Assembly: GCA_910577335.1 (NCBI GenBank)
Contig: CAJTMJ010000009.1
Span: forward strand, 1 to 64,000
Direction: 5' to 3'
Length of the DNA: 64,000 nt
DNA from: an uncultured Duncaniella sp.
GTDB lineage: Bacteria; Bacteroidota; Bacteroidia; Bacteroidales; Muribaculaceae
Numbering within the stretch: position 1 is the stretch's first letter; the number at the start of each line of letters is the position of its first letter. The notes beneath the pieces are model-generated. The model was not told the DNA's origin and searched no databases. It saw only the letters and a list, made by a program, of their open reading frames with translations. The translations under genes were made by a program, and so were the position numbers. Positions 9,446-18,500 of the stretch are shown here, piece by piece.

Positions 9446-10453
9446 TTAAAGGTCGGGGTTGTTAATTACGACACGCCAAGAGTTGATGTAGAGTCCGGCT
9501 TCGATGTACCAAGTCTCGTACCCGGGGTCGCCGGCGAGGGTGAAGCGGAGTATGTGCTCGTCCTGACGGTCAAGGTATTCCTGATCGGACATGGGGTGGT
9601 TGTACTGCGCCTTTGCCTGAGCGAGAAGCGAGGGGAGGAGAAGGTCGATGATCTTCTCGCCGTCCTTCTTGCGGATTACGGTCAGACGGGTCTTGCCGTC
9701 GGTCATAAGGCGCACGGTGGTCATGGAGGTGCGGAATTCCAAAGGCTTCTCACCCTCGAAGTCGGTGGTCCAAGGGCGGAAGGTTATGGTCTCGTCCGAG
9801 AGCAGGGCGTTGTCGTAGTTCATCACGCCGTTGCAGTCGGTGATATATATTTCGAACCCTGAGGGGTCGATGGGGTGTCCGTTGTTAGATGTGAACTCCA
9901 CATGTATGCGGTTGGTGTTTTTCATTACCGGCATCACACGGGTAATTACTGTGCCGAAGGTGTCGGGGAGGTTGACTCGGCTCACCATTCCGTGGAACAG
10001 GGGGGTAAGGTCGTCGGAACTTTCGGCTGCTGTGCGGTTAAGCCGGCATATCAGCTGGTCGAGAGTCTGGACGGATGCCGCACGACCTTGGGGCGCGAGA
10101 GTGAAATGGTCGGAACCGACATGTCCGCACCAAGCCACGAGGTCATAGTCGCCGGCGGGGAGCGGTAGCGACATGGTGTAGTCGGGGTCGGCGAGCGCAT
10201 TTCCGGTTTCAGTGCCAGACCAAAGCAAGCGGTGGCTGTCGGGGTCGAAGGCATAAAGTTCGACGGAGCGTACTTGTTCCGGGAAAAGTTCACGGAACTG
10301 GATGTTGCGCTCGTACGAGAACTTCACCTCGTAGGCAATCGAGCAGTCGCCTTCGTCATCGTAGATTGCGGAGTCGCACGATGCGAGCGACGCAATCATC
10401 GAAGCGGAGACAAGCGTGAGGGCAAGTCTGCGATGTAAGCGAGTGGGTTTCAT
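9446..10453 (-). CDS. FimB/Mfa2-family fimbrial anchor lipoprotein
   Basis: 335 residues. The signal peptide ends IASLASC, and the mature protein begins CDSAIYDDEGDCS, the characteristic start of the FimB/Mfa2 family that anchors and limits the length of fimbriae in Porphyromonas and Bacteroides. Further family pattern: VRSVELYAFD and YDLVAWCG. It follows the major fimbrillin gene across a 259-bp spacer containing a hairpin, which suggests lower expression than the shaft subunit. Confidence 0.85.
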   Translation of the reverse strand: MKPTRLHRRLALTLVSASMIASLASCDSAIYDDEGDCSIAYEVKFSYERNIQFRELFPEQVRSVELYAFDPDSHRLLWSGTETGNALADPDYTMSLPLPAGDYDLVAWCGHVGSDHFTLAPQGRAASVQTLDQLICRLNRTAAESSDDLTPLFHGMVSRVNLPDTFGTVITRVMPVMKNTNRIHVEFTSNNGHPIDPSGFEIYITDCNGVMNYDNALLSDETITFRPWTTDFEGEKPLEFRTSMTTVRLMTDGKTRLTVIRKKDGEKIIDLLLPSLLAQAKAQYNHPMSDQEYLDRQDEHILRFTLAGDPGYETWYIEAGLYINSWRVVINNPDL

Positions 10454-10624
10454 ATATTTTTGTCGTTTTTTGATTGTCGGAGTATATATAGTCAGTGGAG
10501 GGCTTTATGGTGCCCGCACCGGGTAAATCAAATTAGGTGGGTGAAATTGCGTGACGGCAATTCCGCCGAGGGGTTGTTTTTGCGCCGGAGGGATACCGGT
10601 TGTGGTTGTGGAAAGAGGAGGAGA

Positions 10625-10684
10625 TAAAAAATTCCGGGACATGGAATGTGATTCCATTTAAGGGACACATCCGTGCCCCGGGGT
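10625..10684 (-). terminator. Attenuator-like hairpin between fimbrillin and anchor genes
   Basis: On the minus strand a GC-rich foldback with outer arms CCGGG/CCCGG and an inner GGAAT/ATTCC hairpin (10634-10684) is followed by AATTTTTTAT. It lies between the major fimbrillin stop (10713) and the anchor gene, where partial termination would favour the abundant shaft subunit. The rest of the 259-bp gap shows no gene. Confidence 0.55.
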
Positions 10685-10712
10685 TTATAAAGAATGTTAG
10701 GGTTAGAGTTTA

Positions 10713-12344
10713 TTATTTACCGAGGTCAACGTTGTTGGTGACAACACGCCAAGAGAGGACACGGATTTGAGCATACATTGAAGCTTCCTCAAACTCGACT
10801 TCTTCAGGAATAATAATCTGATCAGGATTGTAGACAGGAGTACCAAGACCGCCCACGCTCTTGATGTTGATCTGATATACGTGGTTACGTACGATACCTT
10901 TAGTTCCTGCAGGAGCTTCGGTGATGTTATGCTGGATGGGGAATGAATAGTAAGTCATACCGGATGTTGTGCTATTTCCCCATATCAAGGCTGTTCCAAG
11001 TACATTTTCAAAGAGGGTGTTAACATCAGTCTCTGATATGAGTGTTCCAGTGGCAGATTCACCGGTACCTGTAACTTTGTACACTTGAGGATATGTTGTG
11101 GCGTTGAGTTTTGCTACAACCTGGTAGTTATCGGCAGCAGCGTTAGGATTCTTAACTTCAAACTTTATAGCATCAGCAGGAATAGTTTCGAAAGTATTAT
11201 CCTCTTTTTTGATATATACTCTTGATTCCTGAGGTTGTCCTTTAAGGAAATTTACCATGGCTGTCTTAAGAGCATCTTCGCCGGCGTAACGCACGCCACC
11301 TTTCCATTGAGCTACAGTAACGGCTTTGAAAGCGCCATCGGTAAATGTGCCGATAGATGCTTTAACCACCAAAGTTGTAGGAGTGCCATCAAGAGTGTTT
11401 TCCTGAACATATACCTTGGTGCCATTGGTAATATTATTCCATTTGTTATTATTGGCGACGAATGCCCCGGTCTCAGTGGAGAGTTTATCGGTATTTGCCC
11501 AGAAAGAACGGTCAGTTCCAGCCCAAGACCATGAGGGAGCTGTGGCGAAAGCAACATTCTTCAAAAGGTGTGATTTGGCAGCTTCATTGTGGAGAGCCCA
11601 GCCTTCAAGCTTTGCATATAGAGCGTTACCACCATCAATAGTGGCACCTGCAATAGGGTAAAGACCATTGGCATCCGCACCATTCTGGAGATCAACGTCA
11701 ATACGTGCGACAACACGTTCGATATTGATAATAATCGGATTCTTTTCTGCTTCGGTTGCAGATGTAGCAAGGTTATCAGCAGATATTGGTGTGAATTTAC
11801 CACCAGAAGTCATGGCATTTGACATAATGAAGCCTGTGCCATAAGCATCGAATTTAGCTTTAAGGTCTGTTTCGCCAATAGACGGGTTCTCTGCTCCGTT
11901 GAAAAGATCGGGACCGTTTGCGATAGCTACAATGCTTGCCGGAAGCTCACCTGCCTTGTGAGTGAATACGAGAATTGGTTTGTAGACGCTTTCAATATTG
12001 TTTTCCTCACTCGGTTTGGTGGGATCACCAATTGAGCCTTCGGGAGTAACTCTGTTACCAATAGCCTGCTTTGTGTCGGGATCGTAGAGCTTGAACGCAG
12101 ACCCGTCGGCATTGAAAAGGTAGAATTCGAGCTTGGTGATTTTAGTCTCATCACCTTCACCATCCACATATCCGGGCTTCTGAGCTGTACGAGAATCGGT
12201 TGGGTTAACAATTTTGATGGCAAGATATGACTCTGTGCCATTTTTTACGTTTTCACCACCATTGTTGTTGGCGGGTTCGTCGTTTGAGCAGGATGCCATA
12301 AATAACGTGGCGATACCTGCTAACAAGAAATTAATTTTTCTCAT
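10713..12344 (-). CDS. Major fimbrillin, Mfa1-type lipoprotein
   Basis: 543 residues with lipobox LFMASC. Mature features fit Mfa1-type shaft subunits: SYLAIKIVNP first strand, a TKLEFYLFNADG segment, the IERVVARIDVDL core strand, and a C-terminal VYQINIKSVGGLG followed by the RVLSWRVV strand that in this family acts as donor strand. It precedes the FimB/Mfa2-like anchor gene, the standard order. Predicted to be exported as a lipoprotein, trimmed and polymerised on the cell surface. Confidence 0.85.
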   Translation of the reverse strand: MRKINFLLAGIATLFMASCSNDEPANNNGGENVKNGTESYLAIKIVNPTDSRTAQKPGYVDGEGDETKITKLEFYLFNADGSAFKLYDPDTKQAIGNRVTPEGSIGDPTKPSEENNIESVYKPILVFTHKAGELPASIVAIANGPDLFNGAENPSIGETDLKAKFDAYGTGFIMSNAMTSGGKFTPISADNLATSATEAEKNPIIINIERVVARIDVDLQNGADANGLYPIAGATIDGGNALYAKLEGWALHNEAAKSHLLKNVAFATAPSWSWAGTDRSFWANTDKLSTETGAFVANNNKWNNITNGTKVYVQENTLDGTPTTLVVKASIGTFTDGAFKAVTVAQWKGGVRYAGEDALKTAMVNFLKGQPQESRVYIKKEDNTFETIPADAIKFEVKNPNAAADNYQVVAKLNATTYPQVYKVTGTGESATGTLISETDVNTLFENVLGTALIWGNSTTSGMTYYSFPIQHNITEAPAGTKGIVRNHVYQINIKSVGGLGTPVYNPDQIIIPEEVEFEEASMYAQIRVLSWRVVTNNVDLGK

Positions 12345-12468
12345 TGGGTTTTGTTATTTAATTGGTTTGTTATATGATTTTAATTTATTGCGTTTTATTT
12401 TTTATTGCCGGTGTGCGGATGCTCCGGGGAGCATCCCTACGGGTTATGTGACAGCGCCATTGCACTCA

Positions 12469-13911
12469 TTATTTGAGGAGCTGGATGGGGTTGGCGTTGA
12501 GGATTTCGGTTATGCGTGAGAGGGCTGCGGGGGCATCGGCTACCTTGAGCTTTGCGGCACGGCTGAACATCTCGGTGGCAGTTTTGTAGTCACCACGCAT
12601 TGCGGCGAGGTTGCCACGGGCGTAGATGGCTTCGGGGGTGTCACCTGCCTTGGCAAGGAGGGCGGTTGCACGGTCGAGATTGCCTGACGCCATGGCTGCA
12701 TTGGCAGCGTTGAGGTTGGCTACCTCAGAGGTGGGGTAAACGGACAGTGCAGCGTCCCACAGGCGGTTGAACTCGGGAGTGCCGGGTGTCATCTTCTCGC
12801 CAGCCACATAAAATTCCTCAAGCGAGAGTTTCTGCGGTGCGGTGAACGCTATCTCACGTATCTGAGCGGGATCGGTGAATGTGCGGATGGTGTAGTCAAC
12901 CGCATAGTCGGAGTGACGCAAGCCGGGGTAGACATTTTCGAGCAGATAGCGGTATTGCTGCGGGAAGCGGGATTTGAGTCTCCACTCGCGCTTGTCGGGG
13001 TCGAGTGATGTGTCGGCGATTATGGCAAGAATCTCGTCACGGTTTTCGATTTCGTTATTCTTGACCCAAGCTTCCAGACCGTCCCAGTCCTCAGCCACCC
13101 ACGAGGTCTTCATGACACCGGCGGGGAAGTGGTAGAGGTTGTTGACGTATGAGGCGAGCGCTTCGGTACGACCTTTGGCAAGACGCTCGTTGTTTGCAAG
13201 GGAGCCTTCAGGGGAAGCGAAACCACGGATGGTGAGAGTCTTGATTGTGATGTCGGAGTCACCCTTAATACTGTCGATAGAAGCTGTGATTTTCTTAAGC
13301 TCCTCAGGGTTACGGCGATAGTCGGGGTTGATGTCGGTGCGGTTGACACGGAAATCGATGTATGCCGAACCTTTTATATTGCGGGTCTTCACGACTTCGG
13401 CAGTCGGGCGCATATATAAGAATGAGGGGGTGAATGTGCGCGGGGTGAAGTCGAGCAGGGCGATGTCACGGCGAGAGGATGAGATGAGGTCGAGACCGCA
13501 TCCGCAAAGGTCCTCAGCGACGCTGACGGTGGCATTTTCCATCCAAGGCTGGAATGGGACAGAGACTGAGTATGCCACTGTCTTTCCGGGCTTGGTGAGT
13601 GTTTCGCCGGGGGCTATATTGTCGGCACGGAGGTCGCGGATGTAACGGTTGTGTCCGGCAACCACCACACGGGGCATGGTGGCAGTGTTGCCCTTGTCGT
13701 CATGGATTACGGGGATGAGGGCGATTTCACGGTCGGAGCCAAGGCGCAGATCGGAAAAATCGAAATTCATTTTCAGGTCAATGTTACCGTCGGCACGGCG
13801 CAAATCAATGTCGGAGAGGCGGAGATCCTCCCGGGGTTGGTCGGCGGCGCACAAAGGCTTAGCAGAGGCGAGAAATGTGAGAGCAACGGTCAATATAAGT
13901 TGTAATCTCAT
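12469..13911 (-). CDS. DUF3868-type periplasmic/outer-membrane protein with OmpA-like region
   Basis: 480 residues with a cleavable signal peptide (ending LCAADQ). The N-terminal domain (about 25-200) resembles DUF3868, a Bacteroidales family found next to fimbrillin genes. The middle has an OmpA-like pattern (TLTIRGFASPEGS, NERLAKGRTEAL). The C-terminus (about 380-470) is an Ala-rich TPR-like helical repeat. With the DUF3575 protein upstream and the fimbrillin downstream it forms the recurring accessory pair of such operons; the molecular job is not known to me. Confidence 0.75.
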   Translation of the reverse strand: MRLQLILTVALTFLASAKPLCAADQPREDLRLSDIDLRRADGNIDLKMNFDFSDLRLGSDREIALIPVIHDDKGNTATMPRVVVAGHNRYIRDLRADNIAPGETLTKPGKTVAYSVSVPFQPWMENATVSVAEDLCGCGLDLISSSRRDIALLDFTPRTFTPSFLYMRPTAEVVKTRNIKGSAYIDFRVNRTDINPDYRRNPEELKKITASIDSIKGDSDITIKTLTIRGFASPEGSLANNERLAKGRTEALASYVNNLYHFPAGVMKTSWVAEDWDGLEAWVKNNEIENRDEILAIIADTSLDPDKREWRLKSRFPQQYRYLLENVYPGLRHSDYAVDYTIRTFTDPAQIREIAFTAPQKLSLEEFYVAGEKMTPGTPEFNRLWDAALSVYPTSEVANLNAANAAMASGNLDRATALLAKAGDTPEAIYARGNLAAMRGDYKTATEMFSRAAKLKVADAPAALSRITEILNANPIQLLK

Positions 13912-13968
13912 ATCTTGGTGAAATTTAATGTTATAATATTTAAAAGTCTGACATGCCTAAGTGGTTGA

Positions 13969-14547
13969 TCAGAAGACGTAGACAATGTTTATGGCTGCCT
14001 TGGTGGGACCGAAGTAGTTGTGGTGACCTGACTCGACCTTCTTGCCGCAACCGGCACACTGGTATTTGTCGTAGGGAGTCCAAGCCCAGCCAATGCCGAG
14101 TTCGGCTTCGAGGTTCCAATGCTTTGAGAGGAGCCAAGTGTAGCCGTAGGCGATACCTGCGCCGACATACCAGCCCTGATAGCGGTAGTCCTTAAGCTTG
14201 GCGAGGTCATTGCCGAGGAAGTCGGGGAGGTCGAGGTTACCGAAGTTGTACTGACCGCCGAGGGCGTGAAATCCGAGGAAGTGACCGCCAAGGGGTTCGC
14301 AGAACCAGTATCTTGCCTCGGGCTGCACCATCCAGTGTTTCCAGCGTTTACCGTCGGAGAAAGTCCAGCCGTTGAAGTTTCCGGAAAGGTCGAGCGACCA
14401 TTTCGGGGCAATTTGAGCTTCAGCGCCAAGGTTGATGGTAGTAGTGGCATCGTAGAGAAGGTTGGTTTTCAATGCGACATCTTGTGCCGACAACCCTGAG
14501 AGAGTCAGCAACATCGAGATTGCGACGAGTAGAAATCGTAGTTTCAT
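13969..14547 (-). CDS. DUF3575 outer-membrane protein
   Basis: 192 residues; signal peptide ending GLSAQD, then VALKTNLLYDATTTINLGAE, the hallmark start of DUF3575. The rest is a Trp/Tyr/Gly-rich beta pattern (GWYVGAGIAYGYTW, LEAELGIGWAWTPYD) suggesting a small outer-membrane barrel. It contains a CAGCG motif and ends in VVF-type aromatic strand residues. First gene of the fimbrial operon, preceded by a leader of about 440 nt. Confidence 0.8.
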   Translation of the reverse strand: MKLRFLLVAISMLLTLSGLSAQDVALKTNLLYDATTTINLGAEAQIAPKWSLDLSGNFNGWTFSDGKRWKHWMVQPEARYWFCEPLGGHFLGFHALGGQYNFGNLDLPDFLGNDLAKLKDYRYQGWYVGAGIAYGYTWLLSKHWNLEAELGIGWAWTPYDKYQCAGCGKKVESGHHNYFGPTKAAINIVYVF

Positions 14548-14991
14548 AATGGGAAGATATGGAAAATCTTTATTGGTTTATTTGCTGTGTTTTGAGGAGA
14601 TTAGAGGGGGTGACGTTATGTTGCAGGGGGCAGGAACGGGCGCAACGAGTTAAGCCCGAGCATGGGTATGTCCGGGTGACAGGGAGGTTTGAAATGATTT
14701 AAAAATATGGTATTCGTCTCGGGCTCCAAGGAGGGTGTAGCGAGCCTGAGATGGGTGTAAGTTGTTGAGAATGAGCGTGTTAGATTGACGGGGGGGGTAA
14801 AATTGAGGTCACCGAAACGTAGTGACGTGCCGGTGTGTCAATAATGTGATAGATTAGATAATTTGCGCTCATAAGTTAAGGTTAAACAAGCAGTCAATTT
14901 AGCTTAACGGAGATAGGGACAAGATCCTATAAGGGTTAAGTAGTTACTACTACTGTGGGTTTAAATGGTTTGGGCATTTATATTTAGAGTA

Positions 14992-15023
14992 CAAAATTAC
15001 CACAAATTTTCCGAAAAATCAAG
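14992..15023 (-). promoter_or_regulatory. Predicted promoter of fimbrial operon
   Basis: Minus-strand TAATTTTG (14999-14992) fits the -7 element TAnnTTTG; CTTG (15023-15020) lies 20 bp upstream as a weak -33 element. The start would fall near 14985, giving a leader of about 440 nt before the DUF3575 gene. Other promoters in the leader cannot be excluded. Confidence 0.4.
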
Positions 15024-15135
15024 AAAAATGGGAAGAAAATTTTAGAGGTGCTGGCGGATTGGGGCGTTGGGGGTGGAGAGAGGGTGAGGGCAGCGGTGGC
15101 TTTCGGGTAGCGGGGATGTCGGCTGTGGGCGGTAT

Positions 15136-15178
15136 GAAAAAATCTCCGCTGCAACTGGATTGAGGGGTTGCAGCGGAG
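15136..15178 (-). terminator. Intrinsic terminator orphaned by the prophage
   Basis: A 12-bp perfect stem (15144-15155 with 15167-15178, 11-nt loop), followed on the minus strand by ATTTTTTC. No minus-strand host gene lies directly upstream. If the prophage is removed, the gene at 56010-59390 ends about 170-180 bp before it, so it is probably that gene's terminator. Confidence 0.75.
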
Positions 15179-15362
15179 GGGAGAGTTGTTTTATAGATTT
15201 ATAGAGCTTATTTTAAAGACAGAGGTTGTTTTATATAGAGATGTTGTCTTGGTGGAGAGGTCTTTTGGGGATGAGAGATGTTGTCTTATAGATAATTGTG
15301 TATAATAAAAACTGTTTTTAGTGTTGATTGCTTTGCTTATTTAATGGTTACGTATAATCCGC

Positions 15363-15420
15363 AAAACGAAATGTTCGCGCCTCGGAAAACGAAGCGTTCA
15401 CTGCTGAAAAACGAAACGTT
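15363..15420 (+). repeat. Transposase-site array, low-coordinate (right) end
   Basis: Three copies of AAAACGAARYGTT-type elements: 15363-15375 (AAAACGAAATGTT), 15386-15398 (AAAACGAAGCGTT) and 15408-15420 (AAAACGAAACGTT), spaced 23 and 22 bp, about two helical turns. They point inward and match in inverted orientation the two copies at the other end. By analogy to Mu R1-R3 they should bind the MuA-type transposase. Confidence 0.8.
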
Positions 15421-15439
15421 ACTCAAACCACCATTTTTC

Positions 15440-15468
15440 AAAAAAATTTTCGACCCGGCTTCGCCGGG
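15440..15468 (-). terminator. Terminator of the late tail operon
   Basis: Hairpin CCCGGC-TTC-GCCGGG (15454-15468), followed on the minus strand, after TCGAAAA, by seven U residues. It ends leftward transcription from the tail-fibre gene just before the phage end. Confidence 0.65.
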
Positions 15469-15495
15469 GATTGGGGTTGCCCCGGCTCAGTATTT

Positions 15496-15555
15496 GAATG
15501 GCCTCCGAACACTGTCCGAAGGCCATTCTTTTTCGCTTTGGGTCGCTGCGCGACC
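15496..15555. other. Two inverted repeats downstream of the DGR target gene
   Basis: GGTCGC-TGC-GCGACC (15541-15555) is a perfect GC-rich hairpin 85 bp beyond the variable repeat. A second inverted repeat (GAATGGCCT 15496-15504 with AGGCCATTC 15520-15528) is followed by TTTTT on the plus strand, so it could stop inward plus-strand transcription. Hairpins or cruciforms 3' of a variable repeat aid retrohoming in the Bordetella DGR, but there they lie only a few bp away, so that role is uncertain here. Confidence 0.5.
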
Positions 15556-15572
15556 GCTTTTTCGCTTTTCGC

Positions 15573-18500
15573 TCACGCGGCCTCGCTCAACGCCTTGAAC
15601 GCGGCTACGCTCAACGCTTTGACGATCTGTCCGCGGAAGGCCAGACGCGAGTCGACATCCGTGTACGCATACGAAGCATCGATACTCGCACTCGCGAACG
15701 ACACGCCGCCATTCGCATTCGCGTTGTTGTCGCCGCGATAGACCACACGGCCTGTTGAGCTGGAATACCAATATGTATCACAGAAGTATGTGGAGGAGCT
15801 TCCGTTGAAACTGCCGACGGGGGTCATATCCATATAAAGACCGTGCGCGACCCCGGTAATCCAATAGCCGGAGGCGGTCATGCCCTTGACATAACGGACG
15901 CTGCCGTCGGGCATCCATATACGCCACTTGCCGACATTGTTGGTGTCGTTCGGAACATCCACCCAGTCCATCATCTCGTATTTATGCCCATAGAGATTTA
16001 CATAGCCGAGACAGCAGATATTGTTGACCTGCGTCACGGTCTTTGCTCCGAATGCGTCTGTGTCGATGAACCATGCGTACTGATGCACGAGGTTGTCGAT
16101 AAGGCTGTTTGTTACATTCGGATTGATGGCCTTGGCGTATTCATAGCCGACGGTGTCCTGCATACCCCGGAGCATGGTGTCAGCCCCGATGGTTCGGCTG
16201 TTGGTATGCGACCCGGCTCCGCACTGCTCCTGCATATCCCTCCGGCCATAGAAGGCATAGGCGAGGTTGGCGAGACGTGAGTGCATCATCGCGTCGATCT
16301 GCTGCATACCCCTCTGCTGGCTATAATAGTGGAAGTCTGTCCACGGCATGTTTGCGATGGAGCTGCCGCCTGTGATGCACGAGCGGAATTTCTCACCGAC
16401 GATGACGGTCTCGACAACGGCGCACAGATGTTCCTCGTCATAGTACCATTCCGGCTCCATGTCCTCGATCTTGTCGGAGTTCGACAGAACGACCTTGTCG
16501 AATTCCGCTGTGTTGAGGATGGTGAAGTTGAGGGATACCGCTCCGGCTGGAACATCCTTTATGAGATACATTCCGGCCTCGAATTTGTTGGCAAGCGAGG
16601 GCACGACGATATTCTCAAGCACCTTGCCGGATGCATCGCAGAACACAGCCCCGGTGAGTCCCGTTCCGGGGACACTTGGGAAACGCACCCTCTTGTGCTT
16701 CGACACATCGACCTGACACACCGAATAGGAGCTGTCGTTGGTGTAGGATGCCGCAAGGGTATCCTTGCCGACAATCTTGCGCCCGACAATCACGCCGCCT
16801 TTCGCCTTGATGTCATCGAGGGTGAGGATGTCCGCCTCCGGCGTGGCAGGACGGTGGTTCCTGTCGTTGGAGCTGTAACATGAATAGTTGGCGGCGTTGA
16901 GATAGTCGTTGATGCCCTTTACCCACATTCCTGGCTCATACATCATGAGGTCGCCTTCGCTTCCGTCGAGCTTGGCCGGAGTGCAGTTGGCTATGTCCTC
17001 TGCATCCGCATAGTAGTTCGAGTTCGCATCATGCAGGGGGAAATAGGTCATCTGCCCGTCGTGGTTGTTGACCGTCACATCGGTGTTGGCCATGCGGACT
17101 GTTCTTGTCGTAGGCTTCCGGGTAACTTTCGCAAGGACACGGTGGCGTTTGGCAAAGATGGCGGCGAGATGGCCGCTTCTCACATAGTCGTTGCCGAACT
17201 GATAGCCGGTGTTGTTGTCGAGGTTGGACACACTCGCGTCGTCTGCCGGATTGTCGATGCGGATCATCGTGTATTCCGGCTGTATGATGTTCAGCTCCGG
17301 GAAATGGGCGCACATCCTCTGATACTGCGCCTCGTCGATGTACCGGGTGAGCCGGACGGTTCCGACGAGGGCGCAGGTGTCGGTGGAGTTGCCGGAGGCA
17401 TCGACACCACCCATCGCCATGAACTTGTTGAGCCATGTGCCGTCATCCTCGCGGTCTATACCTGTGACGCGGAGTCTGTCAACATTGGCGCATCTTGACA
17501 GCAGGGTCTCCCAGTTTATTCCGGGACAGTTGTCGAAGATGAGGGTGCGGACATTGCCGTAGCTTTCGAGCGTGAGGCCGGACGAGGTGAGCTTGCTCAG
17601 ATACTCAAGCCGGAGCGTCGTTATGGTGGACGGCATCCGGGCGACGGTGACGGGCGCACCCTTGGCGAAGACGATGCTCTGTACCTTGGTGCCCCGTGCA
17701 TCGAGTTCCTCAAGTTTTGTCTGATTTGTGAGGTCGAGCGCGGTGCTCGTGCTGCCTCCTGTCTTGGCCTGTGCCTGATTGCGGAGGTTGAGCTTGCGCA
17801 ACTGTCGGCAGTTGTCGATAGCGAGCCACCATCCCGTCGAACCGCCGCCTGTCGCCGCCTGTAGGTTGAGTTCCCGGAGCGCGGTGCATTTGCCGAGGTC
17901 AAGGGCGTTCTTGAGGTGGTTGGAGGCTCCTGTCAGATCGAGGACTCGCGCCCTGCTCGCGCCGTAGATGCGCAGGGGGTCGTTGACCGTGTAAGCTCCC
18001 GTTATGTCGAGGGTCGCAACAGTTCCTCCGGCGACAATGCCGGTGTTTGCGATGTTGGGGCTGTTGTTGGTGCCGTAGCCGAAGGCATAGGTCTCGTTGG
18101 CGGTGATGCGGACTGTGTCGGCTGCGTCGGACGCGCTTCTCGCCATGTAGAGGTCGATGTTGTCGGAGGTGAAGTTGCTCGTGCCGTACTTTGCGTCGAG
18201 CAGTGCCGCACGGTTGGTGAAGAAGAAGGTGCGGTGGCTCTTGTTGCTGCCCTGCAACGCGAAGATGAACGGCCACTTTTTGCCGTACATGGTCTGAACC
18301 GCCGGGGCGATATATTTCAGATATCCCGACTTGTTGAAGGCTCGGTCGCTCCAGTTGCCGCTCTGCTCGTCGTTGAGCATGGCGAGGACGCGCTCGTTTG
18401 TCATGACGGCGCGGAAGTTGGCGGCGCATCTCTTGAGGTCGTCCTCAAGGTTGGCAAGCACAAGGTTCCACAGCCATGAGTCGTGTCCCTCGAAAGCATA

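Larger units (their letters stand above)
14548..15353. other. Long intergenic region upstream of fimbrial operon
   Basis: About 800 bp without a convincing gene. It contains the predicted fimbrial promoter (about 15.0 kb), a long G-rich leader on its low side, and a strong minus-strand terminator at 15.14-15.18 kb that I assign to the gene now at 56010. No invertible-promoter inverted repeats were recognised. Confidence 0.6.

Noticed and set aside
15641..15759. Idea that the TR/VR similarity is an ordinary duplication
   Set aside because: Eight of ten differences fall on template adenines, and the TR lies beside an RT with the DGR motif; neutral drift would not do this.
16281..16883. 200-codon plus-strand frame within the fibre gene
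   Set aside because: Antisense shadow of conserved fibre sequence.
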